Shown: in pieces, positions 1-6,855 of the stretch
Layout of the letters: every line of letters begins with the position of its first letter
How positions within the stretch are numbered: position 1 is the stretch's first letter
Assembly (NCBI GenBank): GCA_030668425.1
Contig: DAOUTY010000045.1
Span: 1-10,111 of the forward strand
Direction: 5' to 3'
Source: Chloroflexota bacterium
Lineage (GTDB): Bacteria; Chloroflexota; Dehalococcoidia; SZUA-161
DNA length: 10,111 bases
Notes under the pieces: generated by a model
Databases searched by the model: none
The model's input: only the letters and a program-made list of their open reading frames with translations
What the model was told of the DNA's origin: nothing
Translations under genes and position numbers: made by a program

Positions 1-26
1 AACGATCCATGGGATAGCAAAGCAAA

Positions 27-109
27 TGTCATTGCGAGGCCCAAAGGGCCGAAGCAATCTTGCCAGTATTGTAGTATGGAGCGATTGCTTCGCTGCGCTC
101 GCAATGACA
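27..109. repeat. REP-like inverted repeat pair, family 1
   Basis: Two arms face each other. The left arm (27-59) begins TGTCATTGCGAG and ends GAAGCAATC. The right arm (83-109) is, on the opposite strand, the same TGTCATTGCGAG...GAAGCAATC. Only the centres differ: the left arm carries a small hairpin GGCCC-AAA-GGGCC (38-50), while the right arm has a shorter CGCAGC centre. The 23-nt spacer is unrelated. Short mobile repeats of this pattern are common in intergenic DNA of several environmental phyla, including Chloroflexota. They are probably non-autonomous and could fold as one long cruciform or RNA hairpin. Confidence 0.8.
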
Positions 110-186
110 GGGCAAAGGGGACTGGGCTAACCATATATGGTGCTCTGTTTAGCTACCTTAAAAAATACGGGCTGGCAAGTTCGAGC

Positions 187-218
187 GGGTAGGTTGGCCG
201 ACGTCGGCCAACCTACCC
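187..218. repeat. Perfect 32-bp palindrome
   Basis: The half-site GGGTAGGTTGGCCGAC (187-202) is followed directly by its exact reverse complement (203-218), with no spacer and no mismatch. It starts 10 nt past the stop of the broken hydrolase on the minus strand. It could form a strong hairpin in that transcript, but no T-run follows on either strand, so a classical intrinsic terminator is not supported. It may be another short repeat family or a dyad protein-binding site. Confidence 0.85.
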
Positions 219-227
219 CAATGAATT

Positions 228-428
228 TCAGTTGAGGAAATCCAGGACTTCCTTATCGAATCTGCCTCTCATCTCTACAAAGAATGCGTGTGCCCCGCCC
301 TCAACCCTGACCAGTCTCGCGTTCGGTATCGTATTTGCCAGCACTTCCGAGGAGATTAGAATCAAAGGCTCTCCCTGGCCCTCGACTTTATAGCGGACAT
401 CGATTCCGTTCGCTCTAGCCTTTGGCAT
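228..428 (-). pseudogene. Alpha/beta hydrolase, internally deleted remnant
   Basis: This 66-residue reading frame joins the two ends of an alpha/beta-hydrolase-fold protein. Residues 1-25 (ANGIDVRYKVEGQGEPLILI) match the usual first strands, just before the oxyanion-hole region. From about residue 26 the sequence jumps to a typical C-terminus, with SEVLANTIPNARLV, the catalytic-His turn GGAHAFF, and the last helix ending EVLDFLN. Members of the family are normally about 260-290 residues, so roughly 200 are missing, including the GxSxG nucleophile elbow and the acid residue. The junction (about 346-356) is in frame, so the frame stays open. It lies 48 nt downstream of the SDR gene with only a poor ribosome binding site. 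It is most likely a non-functional deletion product; an assembly collapse is a less likely explanation. Confidence 0.75.
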
Positions 429-476
429 TTTCTACCGCTTACCCCACGATTTCGAATGCCCGTAGTATGCCTGAGC

Positions 477-1343
477 CTATAGCGTCGGCACTGGATTTGT
501 GGGACTGCGCTCCTGTAGGATGTCTTCCATTCGCAACTGTACTATAGGTTTAACGAACTCGGGGTCTGTTAGTATGTAGAATTTCCCCGCCCTGATGGCG
601 TTGAAGAGACAATCAGCTACCTGCTGGCAGGATATCCCTGCCCGCACCGCTTCGCGCACAAATGTCTCCGCTTCCTGGTATTCCGGACTCATCTTTATTT
701 TCATTTCCTCATCCGGATCATTTTGTAGTTTGGCTGGACGGTTTCTGTCCGCTTCCAGAAGTTGAGTGTTGACCCATGTCGGGCATAGTACGGACACCTT
801 TATATTAGTACCCCTCAGTGCCAGTTCATGGTAAAGCGTCTCGGAGAGGGTTATTATAGCGTGCTTGGTCACCTTGTAGATACCCAGGTATGGACTGGAT
901 ATCAATCCCAGCCCTGACGCCGTGTTGACTATGTGACACTCAGTATCTTGCTCAAGCATGATCGGGACAAAGACCCGGACACCATTAATAACGCCCCACA
1001 GATTTACGCCCAAGACCCACTTCCAATCCTCTATGGTACATTCCCAGACGCAGCCACCTACACCGACGCCCGCGTTGTTGCACAGCAGGTGAACCGCGCC
1101 AAAGGCGGCAAGTGTTTTCTGAGCTAGTGCTTCGACATCGCTGGCTTTTGAAACATCGGTCACCACAGCCAGCACGGATGCTCCTGCTGCCTTCATTTCT
1201 TTTTCCGCTTGGCTAAGGGCTTCCTCCTCAATATCGGCCAGAACAACTTTCATGCCCTCTCGCGCACACTGTTCGGCAATGGCGCGCCCTATGCCACTGG
1301 CCGCGCCCGTGATGACCGCCGTCCTATCTTTGAACTCCTTCAT
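477..1343 (-). CDS. Short-chain dehydrogenase/reductase (SDR), classical
   Basis: This 288-residue classical SDR is an NAD(P)-dependent oxidoreductase of alcohols or ketones; the substrate cannot be read from the sequence. The Rossmann cofactor motif TGAASGIG spans residues 12-19. Asp37 at the end of strand 2 favours NAD(H) over NADP(H). The NNAG motif is at 89-92. The catalytic tetrad is Asn114, Ser143, Tyr156 and Lys160 (YKVTK). The ATG at 1343 is chosen over an upstream in-frame start at 1370 because GGAGGAGGA lies about 5 nt before it and family homology begins at once (MKEFKDRTAVITG). The C-terminus (residues ~195-288), with many charged residues, is longer than in 250-residue SDRs, as is usual for the broad-specificity branch. 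The hydrolase remnant follows on the same strand, which hints at a former degradation or lipid-type cluster; that link is inference. Confidence 0.9.
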   Translation of the reverse strand: MKEFKDRTAVITGAASGIGRAIAEQCAREGMKVVLADIEEEALSQAEKEMKAAGASVLAVVTDVSKASDVEALAQKTLAAFGAVHLLCNNAGVGVGGCVWECTIEDWKWVLGVNLWGVINGVRVFVPIMLEQDTECHIVNTASGLGLISSPYLGIYKVTKHAIITLSETLYHELALRGTNIKVSVLCPTWVNTQLLEADRNRPAKLQNDPDEEMKIKMSPEYQEAETFVREAVRAGISCQQVADCLFNAIRAGKFYILTDPEFVKPIVQLRMEDILQERSPTNPVPTL

Positions 1344-1524
1344 ACTTTCCTCCTCCACACAAAGTACCACAGCCGAGGCCTTGCGCTATGGACTTGTCGT
1401 GATGTTGCACTTGTCTCAGGGGAATGGCACGAGCAGTGGTGGCCCAGGCAAGCCTGAGCATAGCTGGGCGGATTTGTAGCGTACTGGGTCACTTCGGATA
1501 CTCAGATTTTGGCGCTTCTATGCC

Positions 1525-1701
1525 CTAACCGCCCTCGTCGAATCTTCTCTTCAGCAGCTTCTTTAACCTGAAATAGGTGTCCACCATTTCTGGCATTCCC
1601 TGCCCCTGATATTTCTCGCCGTGTACGCTCTCGAGGATTTTCTGCGCCACAGGGAGTGTCAGCAAGGCGGCAATCACGGCCTGAGTCTTGTCGTCTATCA
1701 T
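1525..1701 (-). CDS. Small protein of 58 residues, unknown function
   Basis: The protein starts MIDDKTQAVIAALLTLPVAQ and ends LLKRRFDEGG. The ATG at 1701 is preceded at 4-5 nt by GGGAGGA, a near-perfect ribosome binding site, and a well-formed promoter lies about 80 nt upstream (1779-1807), so it is likely expressed. An amphipathic or hydrophobic helix (residues ~5-26, TQAVIAALLTLPVAQKILESV) is followed by a glycine-rich turn (YQGQGMPEM) and a basic helix (DTYFRLKKLLKRRF). There is no signal peptide, Cys cluster or nucleotide motif. I do not recognise the family. The layout would suit a small helical regulatory or protein-binding peptide, but this is speculation. The SDR gene follows after 181 nt on the same strand and could share the transcript. 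Confidence 0.65.
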   Translation of the reverse strand: MIDDKTQAVIAALLTLPVAQKILESVHGEKYQGQGMPEMVDTYFRLKKLLKRRFDEGG

Positions 1702-1778
1702 GATTTCCTCCCTTCCCTTGCTTATCCGTTCTCGCGCTCCACCCTTACCGGCGTGTTACGCTGCAAACCTCTTGGGGT

Positions 1779-1807
1779 AGTATACATACCGAGATGGAAT
1801 ATCGCAA
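1779..1807 (-). promoter_or_regulatory. Sigma-70-type promoter for the 58-residue gene
   Basis: Read on the minus strand, the -35 box is TTGCGA (1807-1802), then a 17-nt spacer, then the -10 box TATACT (1784-1779). Predicted transcription starts near 1772, giving a leader of about 70 nt that contains the short hairpin GCGT-GTT-ACGC (1751-1761). Matches are 4/6 and 5/6 to consensus with ideal spacing. Confidence 0.6.
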
Positions 1808-2110
1808 TTTGCGAAGTCTGCCGGGAAAAACCGATACGTGGCAGGTGACGGCAAGGACTTTAATTTGACATGGATTACACAGAATGTGCCGTTTGTAAAT
1901 TCCTTCACTCACAAGGTGCGGACCAATTCACGCTATACCTGTGCCTGTTCGATTTCCCTATGAGCAGGTTCACTGGTTCGGGATTAGTTCGAACAACGAC
2001 GCTTGTCGAAGGTTCTGAGAAGTGCGACTTTGTTACCAGAGGGGAAGGTAAGTAAGACAAGGATGGCCTGCGGCGTTTCTTAAACGTGGTGAAACCTGAA
2101 GGTACGAGAG
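1808..2110. other. Non-coding stretch between lipoprotein and small gene
   Basis: I find no supported gene here. A 61-codon plus-strand frame (1870-2055) has no ribosome binding site and no recognisable sequence. A small dyad CGTTT-CTT-AAACG lies at about 2073-2085, downstream of the lipoprotein stop, but has no T-run and is too weak to call a terminator. A TTGACA on the plus strand (1865-1870) lacks a -10 box at suitable spacing. Confidence 0.5.
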
Positions 2111-3271
2111 TCACCAGTGTATGTAGAAATCTGTAACCAGGCCAAGTGACTCCCAGCGATAGCTTCCCAGAATATCTTCTTGGGTTTCTAATTCTTCCCT
2201 CAGGGCCTCCAGTTCTTCGTGCATGCTCTGAAGCATTGCATACTCGTCGGGATCGGTGATAATGGTTCTGCCTCCTACGGCCTCCTCGTATGCGTCGGCT
2301 TTTTGCTCGTATACCTCTACCTTTTCCAGGTGTTCTTCCCACTGTCGCATCCACTGTTCATAGAACTCGTAATCGAAGTGGGAGGCTCTATCAATGCTTA
2401 TGAGGCCGTATTCATATCCCTCCACTAAATAGGCTACCTTGTCATAGCTTTCGGTGGTATCCTGGCTGCCGGTGAATCCCCCCGACGTCGCAGTGTTGAG
2501 CCCCTGTCCTGTGCAGTCTATGAAGACCAACCCATGGTCTGTCGTGTTGAAGGCGGTCAATGCATGCCCGGGTCCGTCCGTGAAAACAACGCTCACATAG
2601 GCAGCCTTGATTCCCGCTGCTTCGGCTCTATCATGCAGCATGGCAGCAAAGTCGGCACACACGAAAGAGTCCCCTATGTAGGGTTGCTCGTCTGTGTCAT
2701 CGTCCAGGACGAACCACCGGAGTAGCTCCCACGAAGGGTCTTCTGCCTGGGCGTTCTCATTGAGCTGCACAGGCCTGCCGTCTCCTTGTACAGAATTCAG
2801 GACATCGAAAACCTGCACGTAGTAGACCGTATCTCCCAAGATGGCTACTCCCAGGCCAGTTGCTCTCGCGTCACTCCTGAGCATAGCTTGTCTAAGATCG
2901 TAATTCTCCAGGCAGTAGTCTACCTGCTCTTGGGCAGTATCTTCCCTAAGCTCAGGCGAGCCCCTGCTGAAGGTAGCCCGCCACGAGTTGCACAGCAAGT
3001 AGTTGAGATCGCTGGATTGCTCCATATTTCGGGAAAACCCGCTTGCTGAGTACCACCTCGCCAGTTTATCCAAATCTGAGTCTCTGGCGAGGGCATCAAG
3101 GCCAACGCTCTGCCTCTCCTCATTGACCAGCGTGTATATTGCGTCCTCCACCTCCGCTTCGGTGACTGTTGAAGAAACGATAGCTGAAGGCGTTATGCAG
3201 GATGCCAGGAGGGCCAGCGTGACCGTAATGAGTATGGTATATGCTATTCCTGTGAAACCTCGCGGACTCAC
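2111..3271 (-). CDS. Lipoprotein with CAP-like and transglutaminase-like domains
   Basis: This 386-residue predicted lipoprotein starts at GTG 3271, with GAGGGAGA about 5 nt upstream. A TTG at 3292 would add seven residues but lacks such a site. Residues 1-25 form a type II signal peptide: Arg4, a hydrophobic stretch TILITVTLALLAS and lipidation Cys25 in the lipobox LLASC. Residues ~41-159 resemble a CAP/SCP (YkwD-like) domain: a helix AIYTLVNEERQSVGLDAL, then LARWYS, and a last strand GLGVAILGDTVYYVQVF. The two His of the canonical CAP cavity are missing (YS replaces HS, YDLRQAML replaces GHRxNIL). Residues ~195-290 look like a transglutaminase-like cysteine-peptidase fold with Cys205 (FVCADFA), His236 (GHALTAF) and Asp252 (FIDCTGQ). 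Residues ~305-368 are rich in Glu/Lys and likely coiled coil. It probably acts at the cell surface on proteins or envelope polymers; the substrate is unknown. Confidence 0.75.
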   Translation of the reverse strand: MSPRGFTGIAYTILITVTLALLASCITPSAIVSSTVTEAEVEDAIYTLVNEERQSVGLDALARDSDLDKLARWYSASGFSRNMEQSSDLNYLLCNSWRATFSRGSPELREDTAQEQVDYCLENYDLRQAMLRSDARATGLGVAILGDTVYYVQVFDVLNSVQGDGRPVQLNENAQAEDPSWELLRWFVLDDDTDEQPYIGDSFVCADFAAMLHDRAEAAGIKAAYVSVVFTDGPGHALTAFNTTDHGLVFIDCTGQGLNTATSGGFTGSQDTTESYDKVAYLVEGYEYGLISIDRASHFDYEFYEQWMRQWEEHLEKVEVYEQKADAYEEAVGGRTIITDPDEYAMLQSMHEELEALREELETQEDILGSYRWESLGLVTDFYIHW

Positions 3272-3309
3272 TTGTTCTCCCTCAAACTCCAAATTCCCAG
3301 TGTCATGCT

Positions 3310-3340
3310 ATTAAAATAGACTTTTAATATGCCTTGACAA
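3310..3340 (-). promoter_or_regulatory. Possible promoter of the lipoprotein gene
   Basis: On the minus strand TTGTCA (3340-3335) is followed after 19 nt by TTTAAT (3315-3310). The hexamers are good (5/6 each) but the spacing is longer than the usual 16-18 nt, so the call is tentative. The leader to GTG 3271 would be about 30 nt. Confidence 0.35.
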
Positions 3341-3352
3341 GCCCTTCCCCCG

Positions 3353-3420
3353 TGTCATTCCCGCGCAGGCGGGAATCCACATCCACTCCTGTTTGGATTC
3401 CTGCTTCCGCAGGAATGACA
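3353..3420. repeat. REP-like inverted repeat pair, family 2 (ATTCCC...GGGAAT)
   Basis: The left arm (3353-3379) reads TGTCATTCCCGCG...GGAATCCA. The right arm (3394-3420), on the opposite strand, reads TGTCATTCCTGCG...GGAATCCA. Each 27-nt arm contains its own hairpin: ATTCCCGC/GCGGGAAT on the left and ATTCCTGC/GCAGGAAT on the right. The arms differ at four positions; two of these (10 and 19) are a compensating C-G to T-A pair inside the arm's own stem. The core resembles the ATTCCC-N8-GGGAAT repeats found in several bacterial groups. It lies between the divergent lipoprotein and gatC genes. Confidence 0.85.
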
Positions 3421-3558
3421 GTAGGTGCAATGACATTTGAACACATATCGGGGGTAATCTCTAATCTTCAGTTGGTGGTACTCTGCACTTCTCTTGCAGC
3501 AGTTTCTCATATCCCCCCTTCAACAATTATAGTTCGCGAGTGTTGCTGAGGCAAACCG

Positions 3559-3587
3559 TTGCCCGTGTTCGGAGTGGGTGATATAAT
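3559..3587 (+). promoter_or_regulatory. Extended -10 promoter of the gatC operon
   Basis: The -35 box TTGCCC (3559-3564) and a perfect -10 box TATAAT (3582-3587) are separated by 17 nt. TG at 3579-3580 gives an extended -10 (TGATATAAT). Predicted start is near 3594, leaving a leader of about 35 nt before gatC. It is the only good promoter seen upstream of the six co-directional genes that follow. Confidence 0.8.
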
Positions 3588-3628
3588 GCCCCTATGTATA
3601 TACGAGCGATTCGTTTTGAGGTGTCGAA

Positions 3629-3916
3629 TTGAGGTTGAGTAGCGAAGAAGTGAGGCACATTGCTCTTCTTGCCCGGCTGGGTGTCGATGAGGCCGACTTG
3701 GAGAAATTCAGCGAGCAGCTCTCCAATATTTTGGAGAACTTCGAGATATTACAGCGGGTGGATACCACAGGGGTTCCTCCAACCTCTCATCCTGTTGCCT
3801 TGAACAACGTGCTGCGAGATGACGAGGTAGCACCGTCGTTAGCATCCACCGAGATACTGGCCAATGCTCCTCGGGAAGAGGAGGACTGTTTTCGGGTCAG
3901 GGCGGTTCTGGAATAA
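3629..3916 (+). CDS. gatC: Asp-tRNA(Asn)/Glu-tRNA(Gln) amidotransferase subunit C
   Basis: GatC is the small subunit of the GatCAB amidotransferase, which converts mischarged Asp-tRNA(Asn) and Glu-tRNA(Gln) into Asn- and Gln-tRNA in the cytoplasm. GatC wraps around and stabilises the GatA-GatB interface. At 95 residues it is full length. The helical N-terminus SSEEVRHIALLARLGVDEADLEKF, the central ILENFEILQRVDTTGVPPTSHP and the terminal FRVRAVLE are all typical of the family. The start is TTG 3629, supported by GAGGTG at 3618-3623 and the usual family N-terminus; the next TTG (3635) has no separate site. It is the first gene of the operon. The next gene begins 24 nt after its stop. Confidence 0.92.
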   Translation: MRLSSEEVRHIALLARLGVDEADLEKFSEQLSNILENFEILQRVDTTGVPPTSHPVALNNVLRDDEVAPSLASTEILANAPREEEDCFRVRAVLE

Positions 3917-3940
3917 TTACCCGCAAGCCTGGGCGAGGTC

Positions 3941-5398
3941 ATGAATCTTAAAGAGCAGCTAGATTGTCTATTCGATCCCCGGTCGGTAGCCGTGATCGGG
4001 GCATCGAACGATATGATGAAGTGGGGCTTCAACATCCTCAACATACTGTTGACCAGGGGGGGTAGGGACATCTACGCCATAAACAAGAATGGAGCCGATG
4101 TGCAAGGGTTGAAAGCATATCATAGTATTGGCGATGTGCCTGGACCTGTAGATGTTGCTGTCATTACGGTCCCGTTTCGAGATATTCCTGCAGCTATGGA
4201 GGAATGCGTCAGCAAGAGGGTCAAGGCTGCCGTTATCATCTCAGGAGGGCTTGCTGAAACCGGGGGAGAGGGGGCAAGAATCGAGCGGGAGGTGCTAAAA
4301 ATCGCTAGGCGAGGCGGGATACGTTTCGTGGGCCCGAACTGCATGGGGCATTTCAACGCTTTCTCTAATTTATTTACCGTACCATATCTGCCACCGGTGA
4401 GAAAGGGGCCTCTGTCGCTCATCTCTCAGAGTGGAAACACGAGCCAGTCAATTGTTTATCTGGCATATGAGATGGGTCTGGGATTCAGCAAGTATGTCAG
4501 CAGTGGGAACGAGGCTGATCTGCATTTTGAGGACTATCTGGAGTATCTGGCACGGGACGACAAAACAAAGATCATCCTGGGCTATGTCGAAGGTCTCAGG
4601 GAAGGCAGACGCTTTTTCGAGCTGGCAAAAGAGATCACCAGGAAGAAGCCTATTGTAATAATGAAAGCGGGGCGAACTGAAGCTGGGGCCAGGGCAACAC
4701 AGTCGCACACCGCATCCCTGGCGGGCTCGGACCTGGTCTCTGAGGCGGCATTCAAGCAGTGTGGAGTGATCAGGGTAGAGGAGGTCAGTGAAATGGTTGA
4801 TGTTACGTTGGCTCTGCTGGGTCAGCCCCTGCCCCGGGGCAGAAGGGTGGGAGTACTATCCACAGGTGGTGGTGGGGCTGTGATGGCTGCGGATGCCCTG
4901 ATGAGGCAAGGGCTGGAACTGCCTGCGCTGTCGCCGGCTACGATGGATAAATTAGATTCTATCTTTTCGCGAAGATGGTCCCACGGAAACCCCGTTGACA
5001 ACGGGGGAGATCCTTTCGACTATGCAAGTCTCTGGGCAATGATGGAGGATAAAAACACGGACGCCGTTTTGATTAGCGGTGCCGCCGGGGTCTCCAGGAA
5101 CATGGCTGGGTGGGTTAGTGTTCCTGATTTGATGAGCGAGGCGGTTGACCAGTGGATTGAAGCATCAGAGGCTGATGAGCTGGTGGATGTGACAAGGTTG
5201 ATGGAACTGATGAAAGCGTACCAGAAGCCGGCGGTCTTCTGCAATCTGGCCATCCCCAATAAGAAGAGAGGAGATCTCTATAAAAAGCTGGAACAGAGCT
5301 ACGATGTCCCGTTCCTTACGCCGGAGAGGGCCGCTAAAGCGCTCGCTCACTTGGTGGAGTACAGTGAATACCTGGGTGTAGCAAGGGGAGAAGGATAG
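3941..5398 (+). CDS. Acyl-CoA synthetase (ADP-forming) alpha-type, CoA-binding protein
   Basis: The 485-residue protein belongs to the NDP-forming acyl-CoA synthetase superfamily (acetate-CoA ligase, ADP-forming, alpha subunit; related to succinyl-CoA synthetase alpha). Residues ~8-135 are the CoA-binding Rossmann-like domain (SVAVIGAS at 15-22, FVGPNCMG at 129-136). Residues ~150-290 are the first ligase domain, containing the phosphorylatable His256 in SHTASLAG. Residues ~300-475 are the second flavodoxin-like domain (STGGGGAV, GNPVDNGGDPFDY). The ATP-grasp beta domain, present in the ~700-residue fused forms, is absent, and no beta subunit is in the window. The protein would therefore need a partner encoded elsewhere to make acyl-CoA or, in reverse, ATP. 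The ATG at 3941 has a close GAGG (3935-3938). It lies between gatC and gatA, and its TAG overlaps the gatA GTG by one base. The substrate cannot be inferred. Confidence 0.88.
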   Translation: MNLKEQLDCLFDPRSVAVIGASNDMMKWGFNILNILLTRGGRDIYAINKNGADVQGLKAYHSIGDVPGPVDVAVITVPFRDIPAAMEECVSKRVKAAVIISGGLAETGGEGARIEREVLKIARRGGIRFVGPNCMGHFNAFSNLFTVPYLPPVRKGPLSLISQSGNTSQSIVYLAYEMGLGFSKYVSSGNEADLHFEDYLEYLARDDKTKIILGYVEGLREGRRFFELAKEITRKKPIVIMKAGRTEAGARATQSHTASLAGSDLVSEAAFKQCGVIRVEEVSEMVDVTLALLGQPLPRGRRVGVLSTGGGGAVMAADALMRQGLELPALSPATMDKLDSIFSRRWSHGNPVDNGGDPFDYASLWAMMEDKNTDAVLISGAAGVSRNMAGWVSVPDLMSEAVDQWIEASEADELVDVTRLMELMKAYQKPAVFCNLAIPNKKRGDLYKKLEQSYDVPFLTPERAAKALAHLVEYSEYLGVARGEG

Positions 5399-6855
5399 TG
5401 CCTTTATACAATCTTAGCATTCATGAAGCGCACGACTTATTGAGCAGGGGCGAAATCTCGTCGCTGGAGCTTACAAAGGCAACACTCGGACGCATTGATG
5501 AGGTGGATGGTAAGCTGCGCTCCTTTGTTACTGTTACCCGGGAGTTGGCTCTTGCACAGGCTCAGCAGGCTGATGAGCGTATCAAGGCGGGTGACCACGC
5601 GCCGTTGACCGGGATTCCGGTGCTGATCAAGGACAACATGTGCACCAAGGGCACTAAAACCACCTGCTCCTCGAAGATGCTGGAGAATTTTGTTCCTCCC
5701 TATGATGCCGCTGTGGTTGAGAAGCTGAATGCCCAGGGTATGGTAATGGTGGGCAAAGGGAATATGGATGAGTTTGCTATGGGCTCCTCGACGGAGAATT
5801 CTGCATTTTACCCTACCCATAACCCCTGGGATTTGGAACGTGTCCCTGGTGGCAGTAGCGGGGGAGCGACGACCGCAGTAGCTGCCGGGGAGGCGGTCTA
5901 TGCCCTGGGATCGGATACCGGGGGCAGCATCCGCCAACCTGCGGGCTTCTGTAGTGTTGTCGGGCTCAAGCCTACCTACGGGCGGGTTTCGAGGTATGGC
6001 CTGGTTGCCTTCGCCAGCTCACTCGACCAGATCGGGCCGGTGACCAGGGATGTTACTGACTGCGCGTTGGTGTTGAACGCTATCGCTGGTCATGACCCGA
6101 GGGATTCCACCTCTGTTGACCAACCGGTGCCTGACTACACCAAGTCTCTTATTCCTGACCTCAAGGGGCTGCGGATTGGAGTGCCCGAAGAGTACTTTGT
6201 CGAGGGTATGGAGAGCGGGGTGGAGCAGGTTGTGCGGCAAGCTGTTGGCAAGCTTGGGGAGCTTGGTGCTGAGGTCGATTGGGGGGTGTCGTTGCCCAAT
6301 ACCCCGGCTGCCCTTGCCTGCTACTATATCATTGCTCCCTCTGAGGCCATGGCCAACCTGGCGCGATACGATGGGGTAAAATATGGCTTCTCTGCACGCG
6401 AGGCGGAGAATATGTGGGATGCCATGGAGAAGACCCGGCAGTACGGCTTCGGACCCGAGGTGAAGCGGCGGATAATGCTGGGGACCTATGCCCTCTCCGC
6501 TGGCTACTATGAGGCCTACTATCTCAAGGCGCAGAAGGTTCGCACCTTGATCACCAGGGAATTCGCCGACGCTTTTGCCAGGTGCGATGTCCTGGTTACC
6601 CCTACTTCTCCCACGGTGCCATTCCGCATTGGAGAAAGGGTGGATGATCCGATGCAAATGTATCTCGCGGATGTCTGCACACTACCGGTAAACATCGCTG
6701 GCATACCGGGGATTTCGGTGCCTGCGGGTTTCGTCGATGGTCTTCCCGTGGGCATGCAGATTCTGGGAAAGCCGTTCTCTGAGGAGACGCTTCTCCGGGT
6801 TGCCTGTGCTTATGAGCAGGCGACGGACTGGGGTCAGAGGAGACCGGGAGTTTAG
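5398..6855 (+). CDS. gatA: Asp-tRNA(Asn)/Glu-tRNA(Gln) amidotransferase subunit A
   Basis: GatA is the amidase-signature subunit that hydrolyses glutamine and feeds ammonia to GatB for transamidation of mischarged tRNA. At 485 residues it is full length. The Ser-cisSer-Lys triad is visible: Lys78 in IPVLIKDN, Ser153 in PGGSSGG, and the nucleophile Ser177 in DTGGSIRQPA. MDEFAMGSSTENSAFYPTHNPW and the C-terminal NIAGIPGISVPAGFVDGLPVGMQ are hallmark GatA segments. The start is GTG 5398, overlapping the preceding stop by one base, with AAGGGGAG 7 nt upstream. The stop at 6853-6855 abuts the next gene's ATG. gatB is not here, so the complex must be completed from another locus. Confidence 0.97.
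   Translation: MPLYNLSIHEAHDLLSRGEISSLELTKATLGRIDEVDGKLRSFVTVTRELALAQAQQADERIKAGDHAPLTGIPVLIKDNMCTKGTKTTCSSKMLENFVPPYDAAVVEKLNAQGMVMVGKGNMDEFAMGSSTENSAFYPTHNPWDLERVPGGSSGGATTAVAAGEAVYALGSDTGGSIRQPAGFCSVVGLKPTYGRVSRYGLVAFASSLDQIGPVTRDVTDCALVLNAIAGHDPRDSTSVDQPVPDYTKSLIPDLKGLRIGVPEEYFVEGMESGVEQVVRQAVGKLGELGAEVDWGVSLPNTPAALACYYIIAPSEAMANLARYDGVKYGFSAREAENMWDAMEKTRQYGFGPEVKRRIMLGTYALSAGYYEAYYLKAQKVRTLITREFADAFARCDVLVTPTSPTVPFRIGERVDDPMQMYLADVCTLPVNIAGIPGISVPAGFVDGLPVGMQILGKPFSEETLLRVACAYEQATDWGQRRPGV

Noticed and set aside
187..218. Intrinsic terminator for the minus-strand genes
   Set aside because: The hairpin is strong, but no T-run follows on either strand, so it is recorded as a palindrome only.
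1870..2055. 61-codon plus-strand frame in the gap before the lipoprotein
   Set aside because: There is no ribosome binding site and no recognisable composition or motif. The upstream TTGACA lacks a -10 box at workable distance.
1905..2354. 149-codon minus-strand frame overlapping the lipoprotein's 3' end
   Set aside because: It is out of frame with the lipoprotein over most of its length, very rich in Arg/Ser/Thr as expected of a shadow frame, and has no recognisable domain or ribosome binding site.
1..3420. CRISPR array
   Set aside because: The repeats are single inverted pairs of different families, not regularly spaced direct repeats, and there are no cas genes.
5437..5937. 166-codon minus-strand frame opposite gatA
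   Set aside because: It is antisense to a highly conserved GatA segment carrying the catalytic Lys and Ser residues; a shadow of codon bias.
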